Shown here piece after piece: positions 41,240-50,070 of a DNA stretch of 64,000 bases. Source of the DNA: JAXGMQ01 sp040768585 (GTDB lineage Bacteria > Caldisericota > Caldisericia > JAAYUI01); contig JAXGMQ010000001.1 in the NCBI GenBank assembly GCA_040768585.1, forward strand, positions 1,674,001 through 1,738,000, given 5' to 3'. The notes beneath the pieces are model-generated. The model had not been told where the DNA came from. It saw nothing but the letters and a program-made list of their open reading frames with translations, and ran no database searches. The translations under genes were made by a program, and so were the position numbers. The first letter of the stretch is position 1. Each line of letters starts with the position of its first letter.

Positions 41240-43075
41240 CTATTTCTCAAGATGGTGTAGAACGCTTTTTTGAATCCCCTCTGCATCGAGTCCATATCTT
41301 TTCAACAGAACATCCCGTTTTGCAGCGGGAGGGAATTCATCAGACACCCCCAGGCAGATTGTCTCAACCATGAGTTTCGTTTTTATTCTCTGACCAATTC
41401 CACCTTCAACAATCCCGTCTTCAATTGTCACAACAAGTTTTTTCCCGTCTGCCTCGGAAGCAATTGTCTCAAAATCAATTGGTTTTGCGAATCTCAGATT
41501 TATAATCGAACAGCTGATATTCATAGATTCAAGCGCTGACACTGCCTCGAAAACCGCATCTCTAAATACTCCAATAAAGATAATAAGAACGTCGCTTCCT
41601 GTTTTTTCAACACAAGCTTTGCCAAGCAGTACTGGTTTGTCAGTGCTTTCTGGAACTTTGTCCTTCGGATATCTGATGGCGCAGGGAGAATTGAGCGATA
41701 ACGCAAGTTTGAGCATTTGATCAAGCTCGTATGCGTCAGCTGGTGCCATGATAGTCATATTCGGCACCGTGGACATGTATGATAAATCAAAGATCCCCTG
41801 GTGGGTTGGGCCATCGTCTGGCACAAGTCCCGCCCTGTCAATCGCAAAAACAACCGGCAAGTTCGACAACGCGACATCATGTATTATCTGATCGTATGAC
41901 CTTTGTAGGAAGGTTGAATAGATGGCAACCACTGGCTTCATAGAGGCGTTAGCCAGCCCGGTTGCGACTGATACGGCATGTTCCTCTGCAATGCCAACAT
42001 CAACCAGATTGGTTGGATGCTCTTTCCCCACAATACCTAGTCCTGTGCCTTCCGTCATGGCTGCGCTTATTGCAACCACTTTTTTGTTTGTTGCGATGAG
42101 ATCGGATAGGCTTTTGCCAAATACCTTTGAGAAGCTCATCTCACCAGGCTTTGTAAAACCATTCTCAGCGATAAATGGGGGTGTGCCGTGGAATTTTGTC
42201 GGACCATTCTCAGCGTGAGTGTATCCCTTTCCCTTTTTGGTCAAAACGTGTAGGATTACTGGCCCCTTCATGAGTTTAATTCGTTTGAGGAATGCGATAG
42301 TCAATTCGGTGTTGTGTCCATCAATTGGGCCAAAGTACCTAAAGCCAAGTTGTTCAAAGTATTGATTTGCCATGAGAATATTTTTGAGCGCAGTCTTCAG
42401 TCTCATCCCTAATCCGACAACCCACTCTCCGAACTTGCCCATTTTGGAGAATCCGCCACTTAATTGCCTGCTCATCGACCTGTAGGTAAGGGATGCCCTG
42501 AGCTTGTTGGTGAGGAGTGACAACGCCCCAACAGACGGGGATATTGACATCTGGTTGTCATTTAAGACAACCAATACATTACTCTCCAGGGAGCCAATGT
42601 GGTTTAGGGCTTCGAAGCTCTCACCGCCTGTAAGACTACCATCACCGACGATAGCAACAATGTGGTTTTTCTCACCCTTCATATCTCTGGCTATCATCTC
42701 ACCTGCCGCAAGAGAGAGGGCGGTTGATGCGTGACCCGTGTGGTAGTGGTCGTGAGGGGATTCCTTTGGGTCTGGATAGCCTGATATTCCCCCCGCTTGA
42801 CGTAGCGTGTCAAACTCAGAGAGTCTGCCCGTCAGGAGCTTGTGTGGATAGCACTGGTGACCAACGTCGAAAATGAATTTATCTGTGGGTGACTCATAGA
42901 CAGTGTGGAGCGCGATCATCAACTCAACAATCCCAAGATTTGAGGCGAGGTGTCCGCCATTCTTTGAAACGACCTCGATTATCTTTTGACGGATATCTTT
43001 TGCTAGTTCTTTTTTCTGTTTCGGCGAGAGTTTGTGTAATTTTTTCGTCGAGTTGATATCACCTAATATATCCAT
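41240..43075 (-). CDS. dxs: 1-deoxy-D-xylulose-5-phosphate synthase
   Basis: The product is 611 residues, near the usual 620. The thiamine-diphosphate fold is complete: GGHLASNLG (His42), DVGHQCYPHKLLTGR (His73), GDGSLTGGESFEALN at 144-158, the pyrimidine domain EEHAVSVATGLA and DRAGLVPDDGPTHQG. It joins pyruvate and glyceraldehyde-3-phosphate as the first step of the MEP isoprenoid pathway. The ATG has no Shine-Dalgarno but a promoter whose -10 ends 9 nt upstream. It is divergent from the CoA-binding protein gene. Confidence 0.96.
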   Translation of the reverse strand: MDILGDINSTKKLHKLSPKQKKELAKDIRQKIIEVVSKNGGHLASNLGIVELMIALHTVYESPTDKFIFDVGHQCYPHKLLTGRLSEFDTLRQAGGISGYPDPKESPHDHYHTGHASTALSLAAGEMIARDMKGEKNHIVAIVGDGSLTGGESFEALNHIGSLESNVLVVLNDNQMSISPSVGALSLLTNKLRASLTYRSMSRQLSGGFSKMGKFGEWVVGLGMRLKTALKNILMANQYFEQLGFRYFGPIDGHNTELTIAFLKRIKLMKGPVILHVLTKKGKGYTHAENGPTKFHGTPPFIAENGFTKPGEMSFSKVFGKSLSDLIATNKKVVAISAAMTEGTGLGIVGKEHPTNLVDVGIAEEHAVSVATGLANASMKPVVAIYSTFLQRSYDQIIHDVALSNLPVVFAIDRAGLVPDDGPTHQGIFDLSYMSTVPNMTIMAPADAYELDQMLKLALSLNSPCAIRYPKDKVPESTDKPVLLGKACVEKTGSDVLIIFIGVFRDAVFEAVSALESMNISCSIINLRFAKPIDFETIASEADGKKLVVTIEDGIVEGGIGQRIKTKLMVETICLGVSDEFPPAAKRDVLLKRYGLDAEGIQKSVLHHLEK

Positions 43076-43084
43076 ATAGATGAG

Positions 43085-43112
43085 AATCTATCCCCGCTCC
43101 CGATGTTTTCAA
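43085..43112 (-). promoter_or_regulatory. Promoter of dxs, probably leaderless
   Basis: On the minus strand TTGAAA, a 16-nt spacer and TAGATT, ending 9 nt before the dxs ATG at 43075. Confidence 0.55.
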
Positions 43113-43124
43113 GGATATTCTGGC

Positions 43125-43152
43125 TTGTTTGAACTCCCCGTCTTGTTATAAT
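43125..43152 (+). promoter_or_regulatory. Promoter of the CoA-binding protein gene, probably leaderless
   Basis: TTGTTT, a 16-nt spacer and a perfect TATAAT at 43147-43152, ending 9 nt before GTG 43162. No Shine-Dalgarno fits between. Confidence 0.6.
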
Positions 43153-43161
43153 TTGACAATT

Positions 43162-43569
43162 GTGGAAGATAAACTTTTTAAAATACTGAGAGACTCCAAA
43201 GTTATCGTTGTTGTTGGTGCATCAATAAACCCTGAAAAAGTCAGCTCAAAGATAACAAAGTATCTCATGGCTAAGAAATATAAGGTTTATCCTGTCAATC
43301 CTGCCTATATTGGCAAGAAGATCGGTGGAATTGATTTCCTGTCATCAGTTGCAGAAGTCGATGAGCCGGTTGACATAGTCGATATTTTTAGGAGGTCTGA
43401 ACATCTGGTTGATCTGGAGCAGGATATTCTGCATATAAGGCCAAAGGTGGTGTGGCTCCAACTTGAAATCAGAGAAGAGGGCTTCGAAAAAAGATTGAGA
43501 GACGCTGGCATTGAGGTCGTTGTTGACCATTGCATTCATAAGGTCAGGGAGAAGATGGATGGCAAGTAA
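43162..43569 (+). CDS. CoA-binding (YccU-like) Rossmann protein
   Basis: The product is 135 residues from GTG 43162. The frame opens 33 nt earlier, but that segment contains the promoter -10 box. VIVVVGASINPEKVSSKITKYLMAKKYKVYPVNPAY is the CoA-binding domain start, with G-A-S as nucleotide loop; IGGIDFLSSVAEVDEPVDIVDIFRRSEH and KVVWLQLEIREEGFEKRLRDAGIEVVVDHCI complete the fold. These small proteins bind CoA; some are redox or acyl-CoA related. It is followed by two thioesterases overlapping in an operon, which fits CoA-ester metabolism. Confidence 0.88.
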   Translation: MEDKLFKILRDSKVIVVVGASINPEKVSSKITKYLMAKKYKVYPVNPAYIGKKIGGIDFLSSVAEVDEPVDIVDIFRRSEHLVDLEQDILHIRPKVVWLQLEIREEGFEKRLRDAGIEVVVDHCIHKVREKMDGK

Positions 43570-44005
43570 AGGGCGAGGTACTAAGTCAAACTGTTTTGGC
43601 TGCGGAATAAACAATAAAACTGGTCTAGGACTCAAATTCTCCATGCTTGATGGAGGGATTGCGTATGCAAACCTCAAACTATCTGACAGATTCGAGGGGA
43701 TGGATGGGCTCGTTCATGGTGGAGCGATATCCTCTGTTCTCGATGAATCGATGTCACACGCCATCTTTCGAAACAGGATGAGGTCATCAGTCACGGCAGA
43801 CCTCTATGTGAGGTATGTCCATCCTGTCAAAATCAATGAGTCATACACTGTTAGGGCATGGGTAAAAAATGAAAACAGAAAAATTATCGAGACAAAGGCT
43901 CAAATAATAGATATCACAGGAACCGTTGTTGCCTGGGCGGAGGCGCGGTTTATGTCTTCGGTCGGGTTAACTGGCGGTCACGAGATTGAAAGGCTTGAGG
44001 ATTGA
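43559..44005 (+). CDS. Hotdog-fold thioesterase, PaaI-like, copy 1
   Basis: The product is 148 residues from ATG 43559, which overlaps the previous stop by 11 nt and follows ggagaag. It carries the N-terminal SNCFGCGINNKTGLGLKF motif and the hotdog core FEGMDGLVHGGAISSVLDESMSHAI, in which HGG and the Asp in LDE are the usual catalytic region. TADLYVRYVHPVKINE follows. It likely hydrolyses an acyl-CoA in the cytoplasm. Copy 2 starts on its last base. Confidence 0.88.
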   Translation: MASKGRGTKSNCFGCGINNKTGLGLKFSMLDGGIAYANLKLSDRFEGMDGLVHGGAISSVLDESMSHAIFRNRMRSSVTADLYVRYVHPVKINESYTVRAWVKNENRKIIETKAQIIDITGTVVAWAEARFMSSVGLTGGHEIERLED

Positions 44006-44445
44006 TGGAAGATAAGGATTCGTACTACGGCACTGAATCAAATTGTTTTGCATGTGGCATCAGGAATGAGAATGGGCTGAAGCTGCGGTTTAAGACACTG
44101 GAGAATTGTGTCGAGGCATTGTACCTGATGACTGACCAGTTTGAGGGTTGGGATGGTGTTATTCACGGGGGCATCATATCGACAATGCTCGATGAAGCGA
44201 TGTCGCACGCTGTTTTCAGACTGCTTGGTGAAACGGTGGTGACCGCGGAGATGAATGTGAGATTTGTTAAACCTCTGAGAGTTGGTCATCACGTTAAACT
44301 TGTTGGTAGGGTAGAATCGCAGAAGGGCAGAGTGATAAATACCTCTGCTGAGATTGTAGACCTTGATGATGGTGGTGTGGTTGTGGCAAGGGCGACTGGC
44401 AGGTTTGTGAAGGTGCCAATAGAGCAGGAATTTAGATACGTGTAG
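44005..44445 (+). CDS. Hotdog-fold thioesterase, PaaI-like, copy 2
   Basis: The product is 146 residues from ATG 44005 (TGATG overlap with copy 1; gagg 7 nt upstream). The same layout as copy 1: SNCFACGIRNENGLKLRF, then FEGWDGVIHGGIISTMLDEAMSHAV and TAEMNVRFVKPLRVG. The shared CFxCG motif and order show a tandem duplication that has diverged, so the two may form a heteromer or use different substrates. No further gene follows for about 400 nt. Confidence 0.88.
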   Translation: MEDKDSYYGTESNCFACGIRNENGLKLRFKTLENCVEALYLMTDQFEGWDGVIHGGIISTMLDEAMSHAVFRLLGETVVTAEMNVRFVKPLRVGHHVKLVGRVESQKGRVINTSAEIVDLDDGGVVVARATGRFVKVPIEQEFRYV

Positions 44446-44842
44446 AGGTTGATTGCTTATAAAATTATGTAAATCTCCATAGGTTTTCATTTGTATAAAT
44501 TTGAAAGAATGCAGTATTAGTCCGTTTTGTGCGGTGGGGGGCATGCGGTTATCTCAAAAAATTACTAATTAAATAAGAACCTTGTCACCCTAATTCTTTC
44601 CATTGAGAATATGGGAGTATGTGCGTAAAGTGATCTTTTCAACGCGGATATAGAGTTTGTTCACAGAGTAGTTTTTTTCAAAGAGAGAACACATGCATAT
44701 CCCTTTCTCGCGCTGAGATACGAATGTGCAGCCCTCACTCTCCCTGATAATTGAGATACTCACATATTTTTCTCCCTTTAAAGGGAGGGAGAAGGGTATT
44801 TTGTGAAATTCAAATCTATACACACACAAAGTCCTAAGTCAC
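44446..44842. other. Non-coding gap with a 16-bp palindrome
   Basis: There is no convincing gene on either strand. CTCCCTTTAAAGGGAG at 44772-44787 is a perfect palindrome followed by ggagaaggg, resembling the core of common bacterial CTCTCCC/GGGAGAG palindromic elements. A decayed relative lies at 4969-5012. No terminator is obvious for either flanking unit. Confidence 0.45.
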
Positions 44843-45358
44843 TTATTTGTATATCGTATTCCCCTTTGTATCAACAGCAACAATTGCTGGAAAATCCTCG
44901 ACTTCTAGTTTGTAGATTGCCTCTGGCCCAAGATGAGAAAACGCGACTATCTCAGCGTGATTGACCTTTGATGCAAGCAGCGCACCCGCGCCACCAAGAG
45001 CAGCTAGGTACACCGCATTGTATTTTCTGAATGCCTCAATTGTTTCATCAGACCTTGGCCCTTTGCCGATGGTTATAGCCACACCCATTGAAAGCATGGC
45101 TGGTGTGTAGGCGTCCATTCGTGAAGATGTTGTCGGACCAATTGAACCGATTGGTTTGCCATGTGGGGCAGGGGATGGGCCAGCATAATAGATTATCAGG
45201 TCGTTGAGGTCAAATGGAATCTCAGAACCCTCAACAATCAGCTTATGAGCTGCGTCTCTTGCCGTATAAATCTCTCCTGAGATTGCGACCATGTCTCCAG
45301 CTTCAAGCTCAAGGAGCTGCTTTCTGTCAACTGGGGTTGTAATGTTGTGGATTTTCAC
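44843..45358 (-). CDS. Fumarate hydratase class I, beta subunit
   Basis: The product is 171 residues from GTG 45358, which shares GTGA with the alpha-subunit stop and has agagg upstream. LEAGDMVAISGEIYTARDAAHK, YYAGPSPAPHGKPIGSIGPTTSSRMD and IGKGPRSDETIEAF are the family blocks; the last residues EDFPAIVAVDTKGN close the fold. It completes the two-subunit [4Fe-4S] fumarase (or tartrate dehydratase) with the upstream gene. Fumarate is the likely substrate, though tartrate cannot be excluded. Confidence 0.92.
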   Translation of the reverse strand: MKIHNITTPVDRKQLLELEAGDMVAISGEIYTARDAAHKLIVEGSEIPFDLNDLIIYYAGPSPAPHGKPIGSIGPTTSSRMDAYTPAMLSMGVAITIGKGPRSDETIEAFRKYNAVYLAALGGAGALLASKVNHAEIVAFSHLGPEAIYKLEVEDFPAIVAVDTKGNTIYK

Positions 45359-46182
45359 AGTGAACCTCTTGCGTGTCTCGCTGCATGGCATTGGATGTTG
45401 ACAGCTACGGGAAGAGTTGCGATATGGCAGGAGTGGGAGAGAATGTGAACATCAAGCACAGTCGTGTTCCCTCCGAATCCCCCCGGCCCTATACCAAGTT
45501 CGTTGCACCTATCTTTTATCATGGTTTCCAAATTGCCAAACTCATCGCTTCTTGAGTGGATGAGCAATGCCTTCTTTGCCAGGAATGCGCAGTATTCAAA
45601 CGAACCACCGAGTCCAATACCAAGCGTAAGTGGTGGACATGCCGATGCACCTTTCTCCCTGACTGAATTTACAACAAATTCGACAACGCCATCAAGTCCA
45701 TCCGATGGTTTGAGCATCGTTACTTTGCTTGCGTTCTCTGACCCGCCGCCTTTGGGACACACTGTTACCTCAAAGATATCACCTTCAACAATCTCAGGGT
45801 AGATGATGGCTTTTGTGTTGTCTCCAGTGTTTCTTCGGTCGATTGGTGATACAAGCATGGATTTTCTGAGATAGCCCTCTTCGTAGCCCTTTGCCACTCC
45901 TTCGTTTATGGCATCAACAAGATTGAAATCAAGTTTGCATTCGTTTCCAATCTTGACAAAAACAACCGCCATCCCACAGTCCTGACAGATTGGGAGTTTC
46001 TCTCTTATTGCTATCTCAGCGTTTTCTATGATCTGGTCTAATGTATCCCTTGCCCTCTCTGTCGTCTCAAAATCCTTTGCCTGTTTCAGCTTTTCAATCT
46101 GGCTTTGCGGCAGGTTGAGGTTTGCCTCAACACAAAGCTTTGCCACGAGATTGATAAGGCTACTCTCTTGTATATTTCTCAT
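45355..46182 (-). CDS. Fumarate hydratase class I, alpha subunit
   Basis: The product is 275 residues. Cys66 (LPICQDCGMAVVFVKIG), Cys182 (GASACPPLTLGIGLGG) and Cys265 (NIQCHAARHARGS) are at the positions of the [4Fe-4S] ligands. RKSMLVSPIDRRNTGDNTKA and GGGSENASKVTML are substrate blocks. It hydrates fumarate to malate. It begins inside the end of smc (23-nt overlap) and overlaps the beta subunit by 4 nt, so its expression is tied to smc. Confidence 0.93.
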   Translation of the reverse strand: MRNIQESSLINLVAKLCVEANLNLPQSQIEKLKQAKDFETTERARDTLDQIIENAEIAIREKLPICQDCGMAVVFVKIGNECKLDFNLVDAINEGVAKGYEEGYLRKSMLVSPIDRRNTGDNTKAIIYPEIVEGDIFEVTVCPKGGGSENASKVTMLKPSDGLDGVVEFVVNSVREKGASACPPLTLGIGLGGSFEYCAFLAKKALLIHSRSDEFGNLETMIKDRCNELGIGPGGFGGNTTVLDVHILSHSCHIATLPVAVNIQCHAARHARGSL

Positions 46183-49100
46183 CGAGTTTTACTCCAACCA
46201 CCTTTGATGTGCCTGATGAGTCGAGTGTGATGCCATAGAGTGCATCGCACCACTTCATCGTTTCCTTGTTGTGGGTTATAACAACAAATTGTGTATCCTT
46301 TGCCTCTGTTCGAAGCAGATTTGTGAATCTTTCCACATTTGCATCGTCGAGGGCTGCATCCACCTCGTCGAGGATACAAAATGGAGAGCTCTTTGTTCTG
46401 AAGAATGCAAAAAGAAGAGCAAGGGCGCCGAGGGTCTTCTCTCCACCTGAGAGAGACTGGAGGCTTCTCATCCGCCTGCCAGGCAGCATAAACTCGACAT
46501 GGACGCCGATTGTTGTGCCGTCATCGTCTTTGATACGCTTTAGGTTCCCTTCTGCCCCAGAGAACAACACATCAGCTAGTCTCCGGAATTCCTTCTCAAC
46601 CGAACGGTATACGCTCTCAAAACTCTCATTGATACGAGCTTCCACCTCTTGCAGGGATGATCGCAGGTTTGCCTCTGTTTGTCCAAGGTCAGAAAGTTGT
46701 CCATCGAGGAAGTTGAGTCTTTCTTCAGCTTTCCTTGCCTCGTCTGTGGCTGTGAGGTTTACAGCCCCGTATTCTGCCAGTTGTCTTGTGCAATTGGAGA
46801 GCTCAAACTTCATTGACTCAACGTCTGTGTCCTCAATGTAGGCGTTCGGGTCACCACCAAAGTCGATGATATCGTTTATGACCCGTTCTTTTTTGGTCTT
46901 CTTCTCCATCATCTCAAGCTCAATTTGGTGTGTTTCCTTGGAATACCTTGAGATTCTTGCACCAATTGTTTTTATCTGTTTCTGCCGTTCCTCTTCCTCA
47001 GACTCAAGATTCTCTCTGCCCTCCTGGCACTCCTTCTCGATTCTCTCGGTTCGCATGATGGTCATCTTTGCAGTGTTTAAGGTTCGTTCGCCTTCAATAA
47101 TCCTGCCGGCTATCTCCTTGCCCTCTATCTCAAGCGCCTTGCATCTTTCTTGGGTTTGATTGATTTGCTCCTTCAGAGATTCAATCTCAGTTGTGCTTCC
47201 CTCGAGTTCTTTCTTCGCATCCCTGAGTTCGATCTCCTTCTTGTTCAAGTTTGCCTTTGCCTCGGCCAGCTTCCTCTCGAAGTCAGCCCTTTCCTTGTGC
47301 GCTTGCAATGACTTCTCGTCGAAATCGCTCAGGTTTTTGCCGGCATCCCTTGACGCTTGTATCGAGACCGTGAGTCTGTTCTGAAGTTCTTCAAACTCGC
47401 CCTCAAGCTCCTTGATTTGAGAGGTGAGTTTCTCGCCATTTTCCTTTTGGGATTTTATATCGCTCTGTCTTTTTTGCTCAGATTTTTCAACCTCGATAAT
47501 CTGTGCCTCAATTGAGCTGATGTTTTTTGATAGTTCGTGTTCGTGCACTCGCAGGTCTTTGGTTTGTTGGTTTTTTTGTTCTATTTCTTGCTTTGCCCGG
47601 TTGATTTTCTCTTGCAACTCCAAAGACGAGTTGGTTTTGTCCTTGAGCGATTTTTCAAGTTCTTCGATTCTGCTCTTTATTGAAGATTCACTTATTTTCT
47701 CCCTGGCTCTTGAAATGAATTTCCCTTTGAGAGTTATGAAGCCGTCTTTTGTGATCGCAATCGATCTGCTTGTCTCGAGTGATTCACCGAGTGAGTCACA
47801 AAACTCCACATCGACATCGCCGACAACTATGGTGGTGTCAACACCTTCAGGCACAACGTTTGGCAAATCGAACGCCTTGTCCTTCTCCACAACAATCCAA
47901 TCGAGCTGGTTTTGAATGAGATTTTTCTGCTCATCACTGAATTTCGATAGGTCAACTTTTTCATGAAGCAATGGATACCCGCAGGACGAAGGGAGGAACT
48001 CTAGTCTTTCAAGGGTTTTATTGAGGTTTGAAATCTCGCTGTTTATTGTTCTTGTTTCAGCGCTGTTCTGAGCTTGTTCGACAGTCAATTTGTCAAGATT
48101 GCCCCGTATATCCTCGACTTCCGAAACGTTTGTATCGATTTGTTTTATGATGTCGGCAAGTTTGATTGGTAAGTCGGAAAGAGAAGGTGCTTCCTTCATC
48201 TCTTGTGATTCAAGTTTTGATAAGGTCTCTGTGGATTGTCTGTATCTCTCTCTTTGGATGGTGAGTTTCGACTCGCAACTTGAGAGTTCGGAACGAATCT
48301 GGTTTGTTTCTCTTTTGACTTTATCAAGAATCGATTGGAGTTTAGTCCTCTCTGACTTGTTTTCTCCAACTCCGATGCTTGAGTTTTCAATCTCTTCGAG
48401 TCTTCCTCTTGAGGTTTTGTAGTCCTCCTCAAGATCTGCTATCGCTTTCATCAAGTTTTTTGTTTGGGTTTGTCGAGAGACAATCTTCCCATTCGCCGAT
48501 TCGATGTTTAAGAGGTTGTTGTGGAGTTCAGCCTCGATTTCCTTCGACTTTTCCTGCATGTGTTCGAGTTCTGAGGTGACCCTCGTTTGGACAACAATCG
48601 CACCTTCTCGCTCTTTTTGAGCAACGTCCCTGTTTTTGGCAAGCTCAGACAACTTTGTTGCGTTATTGGTGTTGCCCTCAAGCAGGTTGAGTTCATCCTG
48701 ACTCTCGTTGCCTTTGATTTTTATCATGGAGATTTTTGAGGACAACGACTCAAGACCCAGCGACAGTTCTCTCGACTCGATAAGGAGGAGCTGAAGCCTT
48801 AGGTGTGACGCCCTCTCTCGAATCTGTTCATATTTTTTCAGAATCTCGGCTTGAACCTGAAGTCTCTCGTAGTTGTGCTTTTGTTCGGAAACACTTGCAT
48901 GAATTTGCGCCATTGCTCCCTGAGCTTTTTCGATTTTTGCCTCAACGGAGCGTTTTGTGGCTTTCATGACGTCTACTCCAGCGAGTTCTTCCATGGTAGT
49001 AAGTCTCTCACCTGGAGTTGCTGCGAGCACAAGGTCGACCTCTCCCTGACCAACAACCGAATAGGTTTGTTTGCCAAGACCAGTTCCCCTGAAGAGATTC

Positions 49101-49474
49101 TCAATATCCTTGAGTCGACACTTCTCACCCGATATCTCGAACTCAGATTCGCCGCTCCTGAATATTCTGCGGGTTATGATTGCCATATCGGCATCAACGG
49201 GATAGACGCCTGCTGAGTTGTCAAGCTCGATTGTTACCTCGGCAGCTGAGAGAGGCTTTTTGTCTCCGAGCCCGGCAAAAATCACCTCACTTGGTCTTCC
49301 AATCCTAAGCAAGCTGGTTGTCTTTTCGCCAATCCCCCACCTGATGGCATCAACCAAGTTACTCTTGCCTGAGCCATTTGGGCCAACCACAGCTGTGAGT
49401 CTATCCGAGAGCTTGAGTTCAGTCCTATTTGCAAATGTTTTAAAGCCTTTAATGGTTACTGCTTTTATCGACAC
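46160..49474 (-). CDS. smc: Chromosome segregation protein SMC
   Basis: The product is 1104 residues from GTG 49474, somewhat shorter than the usual ~1190. That start gives MSIKAVTIKGFKTFANRTEL, aligned with known SMC N-termini; the frame opens 87 nt earlier but across the promoter. Walker A GPNGSGKS is at 31-38. Long coiled coils flank a hinge near 480-610. The C-terminal head has LSGGEKTLGALALLFAFF and Walker B FCILDEVDAALDD. SMC dimers with ScpAB compact and separate chromosomes; scpA and scpB are not in the window. The gene leads an unusual operon with the fumarase subunits. Confidence 0.96.
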   Translation of the reverse strand: MSIKAVTIKGFKTFANRTELKLSDRLTAVVGPNGSGKSNLVDAIRWGIGEKTTSLLRIGRPSEVIFAGLGDKKPLSAAEVTIELDNSAGVYPVDADMAIITRRIFRSGESEFEISGEKCRLKDIENLFRGTGLGKQTYSVVGQGEVDLVLAATPGERLTTMEELAGVDVMKATKRSVEAKIEKAQGAMAQIHASVSEQKHNYERLQVQAEILKKYEQIRERASHLRLQLLLIESRELSLGLESLSSKISMIKIKGNESQDELNLLEGNTNNATKLSELAKNRDVAQKEREGAIVVQTRVTSELEHMQEKSKEIEAELHNNLLNIESANGKIVSRQTQTKNLMKAIADLEEDYKTSRGRLEEIENSSIGVGENKSERTKLQSILDKVKRETNQIRSELSSCESKLTIQRERYRQSTETLSKLESQEMKEAPSLSDLPIKLADIIKQIDTNVSEVEDIRGNLDKLTVEQAQNSAETRTINSEISNLNKTLERLEFLPSSCGYPLLHEKVDLSKFSDEQKNLIQNQLDWIVVEKDKAFDLPNVVPEGVDTTIVVGDVDVEFCDSLGESLETSRSIAITKDGFITLKGKFISRAREKISESSIKSRIEELEKSLKDKTNSSLELQEKINRAKQEIEQKNQQTKDLRVHEHELSKNISSIEAQIIEVEKSEQKRQSDIKSQKENGEKLTSQIKELEGEFEELQNRLTVSIQASRDAGKNLSDFDEKSLQAHKERADFERKLAEAKANLNKKEIELRDAKKELEGSTTEIESLKEQINQTQERCKALEIEGKEIAGRIIEGERTLNTAKMTIMRTERIEKECQEGRENLESEEEERQKQIKTIGARISRYSKETHQIELEMMEKKTKKERVINDIIDFGGDPNAYIEDTDVESMKFELSNCTRQLAEYGAVNLTATDEARKAEERLNFLDGQLSDLGQTEANLRSSLQEVEARINESFESVYRSVEKEFRRLADVLFSGAEGNLKRIKDDDGTTIGVHVEFMLPGRRMRSLQSLSGGEKTLGALALLFAFFRTKSSPFCILDEVDAALDDANVERFTNLLRTEAKDTQFVVITHNKETMKWCDALYGITLDSSGTSKVVGVKLDEKYTRE

Positions 49475-49481
49475 TCGCACC

Positions 49482-49509
49482 ATTCTAGCGTCTTTGCGAG
49501 TCAATTCAA
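49482..49509 (-). promoter_or_regulatory. Promoter of smc, probably leaderless
   Basis: On the minus strand TTGAAT, a 16-nt spacer and TAGAAT, ending 7 nt before GTG 49474. Confidence 0.55.
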
Positions 49510-49512
49510 CGC

Positions 49513-49541
49513 TTGATGAAATTGTATTTATTGAATAGAAT
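49513..49541 (+). promoter_or_regulatory. Promoter of the membrane-protein operon, probably leaderless
   Basis: TTGATG, a 17-nt spacer and TAGAAT, ending 8 nt before GTG 49550. Its -35 is 4 nt from the -35 of the divergent smc promoter. Confidence 0.55.
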
Positions 49542-49549
49542 CTTTGGTT

Positions 49550-50068
49550 GTGGAAAAACAATTTATCTACAGAAATTCCAAGGAGAAGACGACACAGGTC
49601 GTTGGTCTTGGAGTCGTGGGTTTTCTTGTGTTGTCATCCCTTGTCTTGTTTGTTTTCAAGCTTATTGGACTCGACCCCGCTATCATGGCTTTTGTGAATG
49701 TTGCAGTCCTTATTACAATCTCCCTCTATGTTTTGTCCAAAATCAGACCCACTCATTCTTTGGACGTCTTCCTCGATTCACAGGAGGGAATGATTGAAGT
49801 TGGAAGAAAACAGATAAAAAGAGGGGACATAAAAAATATTTTCATACTCAAGTATGGTGGTAAATCTGACAGGCATGTGTTCAGGATTGGTGGACTGGAA
49901 ATCGACACGCTCAACTATCCCGATGCCCACAGATTGAACACCCTCCTGCCAAAGGCGTTTCCAGACGCACAAATTGATGTGAGAAAAACAAAAAATATCT
50001 TCACATCACTGGTGTTTATTGGTCTTTGCGTCTCTTTGTTGCTGTTTATCCTCTATTGGGTGATATAG
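49550..50068 (+). CDS. Unknown three-helix membrane protein
   Basis: The product is 172 residues from GTG 49550; the TTG two codons upstream is less likely because of the promoter spacing. Two membrane helices at ~15-60 (VVGLGVVGFLVLSSLVLFVFKLI, IMAFVNVAVLITISLYVL) are followed by a ~75-residue soluble beta-rich part (LDVFLDSQEGMIEVGRKQIKRGDIKNIFILKYGGKSDRHVFRIGGLEI) that recalls bacterial PH-like modules, and one final helix. The function is unknown. It is the first gene of an operon with the desulfurase-like protein and a PQQ lipoprotein. Confidence 0.7.
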   Translation: MEKQFIYRNSKEKTTQVVGLGVVGFLVLSSLVLFVFKLIGLDPAIMAFVNVAVLITISLYVLSKIRPTHSLDVFLDSQEGMIEVGRKQIKRGDIKNIFILKYGGKSDRHVFRIGGLEIDTLNYPDAHRLNTLLPKAFPDAQIDVRKTKNIFTSLVFIGLCVSLLLFILYWVI

Positions 50069-50070
50069 CC

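Noticed and set aside
44590..44829. A 79-codon minus-strand open frame in the gap after the thioesterases
   Set aside because: No Shine-Dalgarno, no promoter and it runs through the palindromic element.
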